Shown: in pieces, positions 57,426 to 64,000 of the stretch | How positions within the stretch are numbered: position 1 is the first letter of the stretch | Layout of the letters: every line of letters starts with the position of its first letter | Assembly: GCA_003327435.1 (NCBI GenBank) | Contig: QOQV01000006.1 | Location: forward strand, 62,001-126,000 | Source of the DNA: Ignavibacteriota bacterium | GTDB taxonomy: Bacteria > Bacteroidota > Ignavibacteria > UBA10030 > BY39 | Direction: 5' to 3' | Length of the DNA stretch: 64,000 nucleotides | Position numbers and translations under genes: made by a program | Notes under the pieces: generated by a model | The model's database searches: none | Told to the model about the DNA's origin: nothing | The model's input: the letters and a program-made list of their open reading frames with translations, nothing else

Positions 57426-58222
57426 TTGCGTACTTGAACGGAAAATTTCTAAACAAATTAGAAATTAAAATCTCACCTTTTAATGAAGCATTCTTATATG
57501 GCAAAGGTTTCTTCGAAACCTTACGAACACTAAACTCAAAACCTTTTCGCTTGGATGATCATATCAAACGGTTAAATAATTCGCTTTCTTTCTTTGGATA
57601 TAAAAATGTTGATCCAGATGAAATAAAATTCGCAATCACTGAGCTTATCAGAATTAATCAGCTCAGTTCGACAATTATTAGAATTACCGTGAGCAAAAAT
57701 ATTTTGGAAGAGGAACAAATATTGTTGATAAATATGGAAGAATATAAACCAACATTTTCAGAATTTGTTTCTGTAACAATCTATCCTGAAAGACAGGCAC
57801 ATAATAATGAACTCAGGAAACACAAGTCTACAAATTATCTTTTAAATAAAATTGCTTATCAACATGCTTTATCTAATGGTTATGATGAAGCATTATTTGT
57901 TGATAATTTTGATCATTTGTTAGAAGGTTCAAGAACAAATGTTTTTATGATCTCACAGGACACTGTTTATACTCCTTCTCTTAAATGTGGTTTATTACCT
58001 GGTATAACAAGGCAGATTGTTTTTGAAATTGCGGAAGAACTTGGAATAAAATATCAGGAAAAAGTTATTCACTTATCTGAATTAAAACAAAGTGATGAGA
58101 TATTCTTGACAAATTCGATTAATGGTATTATAAAAGTTAAAAATATCGATGAAAAATACTTTGATAATTTTAAAATTACAGATAAATTTCGTATGATTTA
58201 TGAGGAAATGTTAAAAAGTTAA
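57422..58222 (+). CDS. pabC: Aminodeoxychorismate lyase (class IV PLP enzyme)
   Basis: 266 residues from a GTG start inside the pabB stop. A fold-type IV PLP enzyme (branched-chain aminotransferase family): LYGKGFFETLR, a PLP Lys candidate in RKHKSTNYL, EALFVDNFDHLLEGSRTN, and the TPSLKCGLLPGITRQ loop. It releases p-aminobenzoate from aminodeoxychorismate. D-amino acid or branched-chain transaminases are relatives; operon position with pabB decides. Confidence 0.85.
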   Translation: MIAYLNGKFLNKLEIKISPFNEAFLYGKGFFETLRTLNSKPFRLDDHIKRLNNSLSFFGYKNVDPDEIKFAITELIRINQLSSTIIRITVSKNILEEEQILLINMEEYKPTFSEFVSVTIYPERQAHNNELRKHKSTNYLLNKIAYQHALSNGYDEALFVDNFDHLLEGSRTNVFMISQDTVYTPSLKCGLLPGITRQIVFEIAEELGIKYQEKVIHLSELKQSDEIFLTNSINGIIKVKNIDEKYFDNFKITDKFRMIYEEMLKS

Positions 58223-58242
58223 AATAAATAAGTGGATCGAAT

Positions 58243-58782
58243 ATGCCTATAATTTCAGAAACGGAACTAAGAGCTGAAAATGTTTTGAATACCGCAAAAC
58301 AAATGATTGTTGCAGCCCGTACTGCACCAAAAGCTCGTGGTGTTGATAATTTGGAAATTGTAATTGCTGATCATAAAGAGATAAAAATTATTGCTCAGAA
58401 AATGATGGAATTATCTCAAACTGATGAGGCATTTGCTTTTTTCTCGAGGGATGCAACTAACATCTTAAAGTGTGATTATTTGGTACTAATAGGTACACGA
58501 ATTAAAAGCCTTGGATTAAAAGGATGTAATTTGTGTGGATTTAGTAATTGCGATGAGAAGGATAAAAATCCTGATGTTCCATGTGTGTTCAATACAAATG
58601 ATCTGGGTATTGCGATTGGTTCTGCTGTAAGTGTTGCTTCAAATTTGAGGGTTGATAATAGGGTAATGTTTTCTGTGGGGAAGGCGGCACTTGAGCTTAA
58701 AATTTTGGGTGAAGATGTGAAGATAATTTTCGGAATCCCGTTAAGTATTTCGGCAAAAAATATATTTTTTGATAGAAAATAA
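58243..58782 (+). CDS. DUF2148 ferredoxin-like protein
   Basis: 179 residues. A RAENVLNTAKQMIVAARTAPKARG N-terminal helix (first residues shown only in part here: ARTAPKARGVD) and a Cys cluster (GCNLCGFSNCDE, then PCVF) match DUF2148, found mostly in anaerobes and probably binding a metal or iron-sulfur cluster. No activity is known to me. It lies 20 nt after pabC and 13 nt before the rubrerythrin gene. Confidence 0.8.
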   Translation: MPIISETELRAENVLNTAKQMIVAARTAPKARGVDNLEIVIADHKEIKIIAQKMMELSQTDEAFAFFSRDATNILKCDYLVLIGTRIKSLGLKGCNLCGFSNCDEKDKNPDVPCVFNTNDLGIAIGSAVSVASNLRVDNRVMFSVGKAALELKILGEDVKIIFGIPLSISAKNIFFDRK

Positions 58783-58795
58783 AAAGGAGAGAATT

Positions 58796-59299
58796 ATGAA
58801 ACATACTACAAAATCAAACCTTGAAGCAGCTTTCGCTGGCGAGAGCCAGGCATATATGAAATATATCATATATGCTGAGAAAGCTGAAAGGGAAGGATTT
58901 CCCACAATGGCTAAATTATTTAAAGCGATAGCCTTTGCAGAAAAAGTTCATGCTACGAATCATTTTCGCCTACTGGAGAAGATTAAGACCACTGTAGAAA
59001 ATCTGGAAAATGCAGCTGCTGGTGAAAATTATGAAGTTGAAGAAATGTATCCAGCCTTCGATGCAGTAGCAAAATTACAAAATGAGAAAGGTGCTGTTCA
59101 ATCATTTCATTATGCTATTGAAGCTGAAAAGATCCATGAATCGATGTATAAGAAAGCAAAAGAATTTATTAAGCAGGGAAAAGATATTGAGGCAAAAAAT
59201 GTGTATGTTTGTCCTGTCTGTGGCCATACAGTAATTGATGAACTTCCCGATAAATGTCCAATTTGTGGTCTGGCAAAAGAAAAGTATGAAAAATTTTAG
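58796..59299 (+). CDS. rbr: Rubrerythrin
   Basis: 167 residues. A peroxide-reducing protein of anaerobes. The N-terminal four-helix di-iron domain has the Glu-rich GESQAYMKY and FAEKVHATNHF and HYAIEAEKIH. The C-terminal rubredoxin domain has paired CPVCG and CPICG. The ATG at 58796 follows AAGGAGAG, so I rejected the in-frame ATG at 58769. It converges with the minus-strand gene, their stops overlapping by 4 nt. Confidence 0.95.
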   Translation: MKHTTKSNLEAAFAGESQAYMKYIIYAEKAEREGFPTMAKLFKAIAFAEKVHATNHFRLLEKIKTTVENLENAAAGENYEVEEMYPAFDAVAKLQNEKGAVQSFHYAIEAEKIHESMYKKAKEFIKQGKDIEAKNVYVCPVCGHTVIDELPDKCPICGLAKEKYEKF

Positions 59300-60678
59300 T
59301 CACTAATTTTATATTCTTCACCTAATTTGGGAATAATTACTTTGGTATTTGGTAATTTTTCCTGAACCTTTGTTTGAATCCAAATCATTCCATCTGGTTC
59401 ACCGTGAACCAGTATTAATATTTTTGGCTTTGTAATTTTCACCAGATTTATTAACTCTTCGCGATTGGAATGAGAAGAAAATCTAAAGTAATCCACCTCG
59501 CACATTACTTTGATTTCTTCTGCTGATTCGGTTAGTTTTATAACCTCATTCTTCTTGGAATGTAATATTTTAAATCCTGGAGAATCGGGATCCAGATAAC
59601 CGACAAAAAATATTGCAAAGTTTTTTTGTTTTAACCATCTTTGAGCAAGTATAAATGAAGGGGTTCCATCGAAAACCATTCCACTTGGTGCAAGGACTAT
59701 GCTTGGTACTTTAAAGTATTTATCATTCAATAAGTTCTCATAATCTAATTTTAATTGAGGTATTTCCTTTAACTTTAATTTATTGTTGGTTCTTCTTGAA
59801 GTGTACCGATGGGAATCATATATGTCAGAAATTTCGTTTCCGAGACCACCTGTGTAAATATCAAGCTCGGGAATTGATCCTTTCTTAATCAAATTATGAA
59901 GTAAAGCCAAAATTTCCTGTTGTTTTCCCAAAGCAAAGACAGGAATTAATATTGAACCTCCAGCATCAACAATTTTGTTAATCGACTTAGCAAATCTTTT
60001 AATTTCATCGCTTCTTTTAGTGATGATTCCAGATGCAGCAGTTGTAGTTTCCATTATCATAGCATCTATTGGTTTTTCAGGATATTCAGCACCAGCCATT
60101 ATTGTTTGTTTGCTTGCACAGGTATCTCCAGTATAAAAAATTCGAATTGAACTTGTTTCTAATAAAATACCTGCTGAACCAAGTATATGACCTGAATCTA
60201 AAAATTTCAAATTTATTTGCTCGTTTCTTAGATGTCTATATCCAATTAATTCATTGTATTCGTTAAATTTTACAACATTAATGGTTTCAGTTAATAAATC
60301 GAGTTGTTCGTGTGTGTAATGAGGTAGAGGATCTCCATCGATAATTTCTTTATTTGATATATACAAACTATTATGTAACATTACTTCTGCGATATCGCGC
60401 GATTGTGGTGTAGTATATATTTTTAAATGTGGATATCTCTGAATTAAATAAGGTAAAGAACCAATGTGATCAATGTGCGAATGTGATATAATTACATAAT
60501 CTGTATTTTGATTTTCGAGTAATTCAAAATTTGGTAGTGCTTCAAGTCCTTTTTTTTCGGGATGTAATCCAGCATCTAAGATAATACCAGTTCCATGAAT
60601 ATCCAGATAATAGCAATTTGAGCCAATTTCGTTTTCACCACCAATTAATCTGAAAGATATTTTCTCATTTTTAAACAT
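59296..60678 (-). CDS. Beta-CASP metallo-beta-lactamase (RNA-processing type) protein
   Basis: 460 residues. The zinc site is complete: SHSHIDHIG, and FYTGD, GSAGILLE, MIMETT and the late HSNREEL and LVHGEPDG. The beta-CASP segment contains IPVFALGKQQE and VLAPSGMVFDGTP. The family includes CPSF-like RNA exonucleases/endonucleases, so RNA processing is probable but the substrate is unknown. It is last in the menG-mqnD-MBL minus group, 3 nt after mqnD. Confidence 0.85.
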   Translation of the reverse strand: MFKNEKISFRLIGGENEIGSNCYYLDIHGTGIILDAGLHPEKKGLEALPNFELLENQNTDYVIISHSHIDHIGSLPYLIQRYPHLKIYTTPQSRDIAEVMLHNSLYISNKEIIDGDPLPHYTHEQLDLLTETINVVKFNEYNELIGYRHLRNEQINLKFLDSGHILGSAGILLETSSIRIFYTGDTCASKQTIMAGAEYPEKPIDAMIMETTTAASGIITKRSDEIKRFAKSINKIVDAGGSILIPVFALGKQQEILALLHNLIKKGSIPELDIYTGGLGNEISDIYDSHRYTSRRTNNKLKLKEIPQLKLDYENLLNDKYFKVPSIVLAPSGMVFDGTPSFILAQRWLKQKNFAIFFVGYLDPDSPGFKILHSKKNEVIKLTESAEEIKVMCEVDYFRFSSHSNREELINLVKITKPKILILVHGEPDGMIWIQTKVQEKLPNTKVIIPKLGEEYKISD

Positions 60679-60681
60679 CGA

Positions 60682-61518
60682 TTATATTAATTCGATGGAT
60701 TTTGTTTCTGGAATTAGTCCTTTTTTGTAAGCTGTATTAAACAGCAATTCAAGAGCGCTTCTACCTTCTTCACCCATATCGATGGTTAAACGACTAACAT
60801 ACATTTTAACGAATTTTTCACCGAGTTCACGATTTAAACCTCTTCCGTATTTTAAAGCATAATCGATTGCTTCTTCCATATGGTTGTAACCATACTCAAT
60901 GCTTTTCATTAGGCTTGAAGATATTTTTTGAGCAAGTTCTTTACCAAGATCTTTTCTCACAACATCCAATCCAAGTGGTAGTGGTAATCCATTAGAAAAA
61001 TCTTTCCAGTATTCTCCAAAATCTAAAATCTTATTAAATCCGCTATCGGCATATGTTAGTTGTCCTTCGTGAATTATTAATCCAGCATCGAACTCACCAG
61101 TCGCAGTTCTCTCCATAATTTGATCAAATGGTATATCTTGATTATTTATTCCTTCAGTAAAAATTTTAAACAGTAAGGTTGCTGTTGTAAACCTACCTGG
61201 TGTTGCAACAGTTTTATCTCGGAGTTCTTCTAATTTTTTGAATTTTTTAGATATTAAAACTGGACCGTATCCTTCTCCCATACTCGCTCCTGTGCGCATT
61301 ATCCAGTATTTATCACTGACATATGGGAAGATATGTGCACTTATTGCTGTGATTTCAAGTTCTCCTCTTAAGGCTCTCTCGTTTAAAGTTTGTATATCTT
61401 CGAGAATGTGTTCAACTTTGAAATTGTCAATTTTTATTTTTCCAGTTGCAAGTCCGTAAAACATAAAGGCGTCATCGGGATCAGGACTATGACCAATTTT
61501 TAATATTTTATTATTCAT
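60682..61518 (-). CDS. mqnD: 1,4-dihydroxy-6-naphthoate synthase
   Basis: 278 residues from the ATG at 61518. It is the last naphthoate-forming step of the futalosine route. The GHSPDPDDAFMFYGL start, GYGPVLISK, TPGRFTTATLL and LIIHEGQLTY segments are typical. I prefer 61518 because AGGTG lies just upstream and the fold begins there; the ATG at 61545 would overlap menG by 17 nt. It belongs to a menG-mqnD-MBL operon. Confidence 0.93.
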   Translation of the reverse strand: MNNKILKIGHSPDPDDAFMFYGLATGKIKIDNFKVEHILEDIQTLNERALRGELEITAISAHIFPYVSDKYWIMRTGASMGEGYGPVLISKKFKKLEELRDKTVATPGRFTTATLLFKIFTEGINNQDIPFDQIMERTATGEFDAGLIIHEGQLTYADSGFNKILDFGEYWKDFSNGLPLPLGLDVVRKDLGKELAQKISSSLMKSIEYGYNHMEEAIDYALKYGRGLNRELGEKFVKMYVSRLTIDMGEEGRSALELLFNTAYKKGLIPETKSIELI

Positions 61519-61528
61519 TTTCACCTCA

Positions 61529-62266
61529 CTATTTTGTTCCAACATAAACTGTTACGATTCCAAATGTTAATGTTTTGTGATAAACATCTCTGAAACCAAT
61601 TTCTTCTAAAATGTTATTTAACTCTTTTCCTTCTGGGAATTGCATTACTGTATTGGGTAAGTATGTATACGCAATTTTATTTTTGGATATAATTTTTCCT
61701 ATCAATGGTAGTATTTTTTGAAAATAAAAAAAGTATAACTTTCTGAACAATAAATGTTTAGGCTTAGAAAACTCAAGTATAATAAACTTTCCATTTTTTG
61801 TAAGTACTCGATATATCTCAGCTAACCCTTTTTTTAAATTGTTAAAATTTCTTATTCCAAAGGCGACTATAGAAGCTTGAAAGGATTCATCGTTAAACGG
61901 TAAATTTTCTGCATCTGCTATTTTGAAAGCGATTTTATCTTCAAAATTTGCCTTTCTAATCTTATTTCTTGCAATTTCTAACATATTTTCGGCGATATCA
62001 ATGCCTATAACTGATTTACAACCGTATTTTGCGGCTACTATAGAAAAATCTCCAGTTCCACAAGCAACATCTAAAATCTTGTCTGGTACAGGCTGTCCTA
62101 AAAACTTTATTGCTTTCCTTCGCCAATAAAAATCCATCCCACCGCTTAAAAAGTGATTTAAAAAATCATAAGTTCTTGCGATGGAATTAAATAGACTTGC
62201 TACCTGAGATGTCGAGTATTTCTTATCCAATGAATTGATAATACAATTTGATTTTAAGATAACCAA
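61529..62266 (-). CDS. menG: Demethylmenaquinone methyltransferase
   Basis: 245 residues (UbiE/MenG family). It makes the final C-methylation of menaquinone with SAM. The family signature is YDFLNHFLSGGMDFYWRR, with SAM motif LDVACGTGDFS and later DAENLPF and GIRNFNN. It is the first gene of a three-gene minus-strand group. It faces aroF (plus) across 77 nt. Confidence 0.94.
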   Translation of the reverse strand: MVILKSNCIINSLDKKYSTSQVASLFNSIARTYDFLNHFLSGGMDFYWRRKAIKFLGQPVPDKILDVACGTGDFSIVAAKYGCKSVIGIDIAENMLEIARNKIRKANFEDKIAFKIADAENLPFNDESFQASIVAFGIRNFNNLKKGLAEIYRVLTKNGKFIILEFSKPKHLLFRKLYFFYFQKILPLIGKIISKNKIAYTYLPNTVMQFPEGKELNNILEEIGFRDVYHKTLTFGIVTVYVGTK

Positions 62267-62290
62267 AGATTTTTAAAAATACAAAAGGAT

Positions 62291-62319
62291 TTGATTTTAA
62301 GTGCTACTATTATTATAAT
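62291..62319 (+). promoter_or_regulatory. Sigma70-like promoter of aroF
   Basis: TTGATT (62291-62296), exactly 17 nt, TATAAT (62314-62319), 30 nt before the ATG at 62350. The -10 is a perfect consensus match. Confidence 0.75.
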
Positions 62320-62349
62320 TATTGTGTTAAATAAAATATTAGGTTGTAT

Positions 62350-63366
62350 ATGATAATAGTGATGAAGAGATACGCTACTCAAGATGATATTCAAAATGTG
62401 ATTGATAAAATCAGGGAAATGGGGTACGATTACCAGATTTCTTATGGTGGAGAAAATACTTTAATCTTCGTAATTGGGAGTGAAAAAGAGCTTGGTAAAG
62501 AAAAGTTTATTTTTTTGAAGAATGTTGATAATGTTATTCAAGTTGCAAAACCTTATAAATTAGCCAGCAGGGAATTTAAGTCAGATAACACTATTATTGA
62601 TGTGAATGGTATAAAAATTGGTGGTGAAGAGGTTCTTATAATTGCTGGACCCTGTTCTATCGAAAGTGAAGAGCAACTTATGTTATCGGCTGAGATTGTA
62701 AAAAATTCCGGAATAAAATTTTTAAGGGGTGGCGCATTTAAACCCAGAACAAGTCCATACTCTTTTCAGGGATTGGGTGAGAGTGGCTTGAGGTTGCTCG
62801 CAAAAGCCCGAGAAAAAACTGGTTTGAACATAGTAACAGAAGTAATGGATACATCTGAAGTGAATTTAGTTGCTGAATATGCTGATATATTACAGGTAGG
62901 TGCAAGAAATATGCAGAACACAAAACTACTTCAGATGCTGGGTAAAATTAATAAACCGGTATTATTAAAAAGGAGCTTCTCCGCTACTTTAAACGAGTTT
63001 TTGTTAAGTGCAGAATATATACTAAGTAGTGGGAACGAAAATGTAATTTTGTGTGAAAGGGGCATAAGAACATTTGTAGAATATACACGCAACACACTTG
63101 ATTTGAACATTGTACCAGCCATTAAACAAATTTCACATCTTCCTATCATCGTTGATCCAAGCCATGGAACAGGTAAATCAGACTATGTGATACCGATGAG
63201 CAGAGCGGCGATTGCAGCCGGAGCTGACGGTTTGCTTGTAGAAATACATCCAAATCCGGCTAATGCAAGTTCAGATGGTGAACAATCGCTAACTCCTGAA
63301 AGTCTAATAAGATTAATGAGTGAAGTAAAAGGTATAGCCAGCTCGGTAGGAAGAAAAATTTTATAA
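62350..63366 (+). CDS. aroF: 3-deoxy-7-phosphoheptulonate synthase (DAHP synthase, AroF/AroA type I-beta)
   Basis: 338 residues from the ATG at 62350. It condenses PEP and erythrose-4-phosphate, the first step to chorismate. Residues 1-70 ([15 protein letters not shown]...) form the ferredoxin-like regulatory domain. The barrel has [31 protein letters not shown] and DPSHGTGK. The TTG at 62344 is an alternative start, but the family begins MIIVMK. It supplies the chorismate used by the mqn and pab genes. Confidence 0.94.
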   Translation: MIIVMKRYATQDDIQNVIDKIREMGYDYQISYGGENTLIFVIGSEKELGKEKFIFLKNVDNVIQVAKPYKLASREFKSDNTIIDVNGIKIGGEEVLIIAGPCSIESEEQLMLSAEIVKNSGIKFLRGGAFKPRTSPYSFQGLGESGLRLLAKAREKTGLNIVTEVMDTSEVNLVAEYADILQVGARNMQNTKLLQMLGKINKPVLLKRSFSATLNEFLLSAEYILSSGNENVILCERGIRTFVEYTRNTLDLNIVPAIKQISHLPIIVDPSHGTGKSDYVIPMSRAAIAAGADGLLVEIHPNPANASSDGEQSLTPESLIRLMSEVKGIASSVGRKIL

Positions 63367-63371
63367 GTGCG

Positions 63372-64000
63372 ATGATTCAATTAATTAATGTAACAAAAAA
63401 GTTTAATTCAATACTTGCTGTAGATAATTTATCTATTGAGGTGCCGGCAGGACAATTTATGGGCTTTCTTGGACCAAATGGGGCAGGTAAGACCACCACA
63501 ATTAAAATGATGACTGGGCTTTACAATCCAACATCTGGTAAGATTATCATTAATGGATATGATGTGGTTAAACAACCAATAGAAGCAAAATTAAATATAG
63601 GTTATGTTCCTGACCAACCCTATCTGTATGATAAATTAACTGGTAGAGAGTACCTTTACTTCTGTGGAGGGTTATATAAGATACCACAAGAAGATTTAGA
63701 TATAATGGTTGATGAGATTATTAAAATTTTTGAAATTGAGGAATGGATTGATAAACGAACAGAAAGCTATTCACAGGGTATGGCTCAAAGAGTGGTTTTC
63801 GCTGCTGCATTATTACATAATCCAAAAATCATTATTATAGATGAACCAATGGTTGGGCTTGATCCAAAAAGTGCAAATATTATTAAAAATATTTTAAAAG
63901 AAAAATGTAAGAACGGCAGTACTGTATTTATGTCAACTCATATTTTGTCTGTTGCAGAAGAATTGTGCCAGCGAATTGTTTTTATTAAAAAAGGGCGAAT
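63372..64000 (+). CDS. ABC transporter ATP-binding protein, 3'-truncated by the window edge
   Basis: About 209 residues are visible, with no stop before 64000. Walker A GPNGAGKTTT is at about 37-46, the signature is YSQGMAQR (variant of LSGGQ), Walker B is IIIIDEP and the switch His is in STH. It resembles the ABC-2 type exporter ATPases (CcmA/NatA-like). It starts 5 nt after the aroF stop. The permease presumably lies beyond the window. Confidence 0.93.
   Translation, partial: MIQLINVTKKFNSILAVDNLSIEVPAGQFMGFLGPNGAGKTTTIKMMTGLYNPTSGKIIINGYDVVKQPIEAKLNIGYVPDQPYLYDKLTGREYLYFCGGLYKIPQEDLDIMVDEIIKIFEIEEWIDKRTESYSQGMAQRVVFAAALLHNPKIIIIDEPMVGLDPKSANIIKNILKEKCKNGSTVFMSTHILSVAEELCQRIVFIKKGR

Overview
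The window is AT-rich, densely coded bacterial chromosome. Five large secreted proteins end in the 'NYPNPFNP' type A sorting domain of the type IX secretion system (T9SS). Together with a DUF4296-like lipoprotein and a futalosine-type menaquinone pathway, this points to an anaerobic or facultative member of the Bacteroidota/Ignavibacteria side of the FCB group. The lineage is inferred from gene content, since no rRNA is present. Intergenic gaps are short (none reaches 300 bases without a gene), many genes overlap by 4 nt, and several promoters have a classical TTGNNN-N17-TATATT form.

Layout. 1-1924: the 3' part of a T9SS cargo gene and a small lipoprotein. 2008-2081: tRNA-Arg(ACG). 2109-6129: a tight operon of a receiver/degenerate-kinase protein, a CheY-like receiver, a zinc-ribbon protein with a FliM-like C-terminal peptide, a divergent PilB/GspE-type ATPase, and tadA. 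6257-18434: four more T9SS cargo genes (lamin-tail/OB multidomain protein, two proteins sharing an unnamed domain, and an M14 carboxypeptidase). 18592-18665: tRNA-Arg(CCT). 18710-25678: proS, an aldehyde dehydrogenase, dnaE and trxA. 25733-31385 (minus): FAH-family hydrolase, M23-like membrane protein and valS. 31510-34278: purM and a GAF-GAF histidine kinase. 34275-35943 (minus): glnA and a DUF4296-like lipoprotein. 36088-41220: two large proteins related to 2-hydroxyacyl-CoA dehydratase and its ATP-dependent activator. 41235-46619: prmC, dtd, a pseudo-peptidase, a phosphatase-superfamily enzyme and comEC. 46671-49861: methylmalonyl-CoA mutase catalytic subunit and guaA. 49879-59299: a menaquinone/folate operon, then a DUF2148 protein and rubrerythrin. 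59296-62266 (minus): menG, mqnD and a beta-CASP hydrolase. 62350-64000: DAHP synthase and the start of an ABC ATPase.

How the genes work together. Between 49879 and 63366 lies most of a route from central metabolism to menaquinone. DAHP synthase feeds chorismate; MqnA and MqnE (fused in one polypeptide), MqnC and MqnD build dihydroxynaphthoate; a UbiA-type prenyltransferase, UbiX/UbiD and MenG finish the quinone. PabB and PabC in the same operon divert chorismate to folate. The aminofutalosine hydrolase step (MqnB or an MTAN) is not in the window.

The most unusual items are the receiver/zinc-ribbon/ATPase operon at 2109-5656, the MqnE-MqnA fusion, the archerase-like gene pair at 36088-41220, and the recurrent modules in the T9SS proteins.
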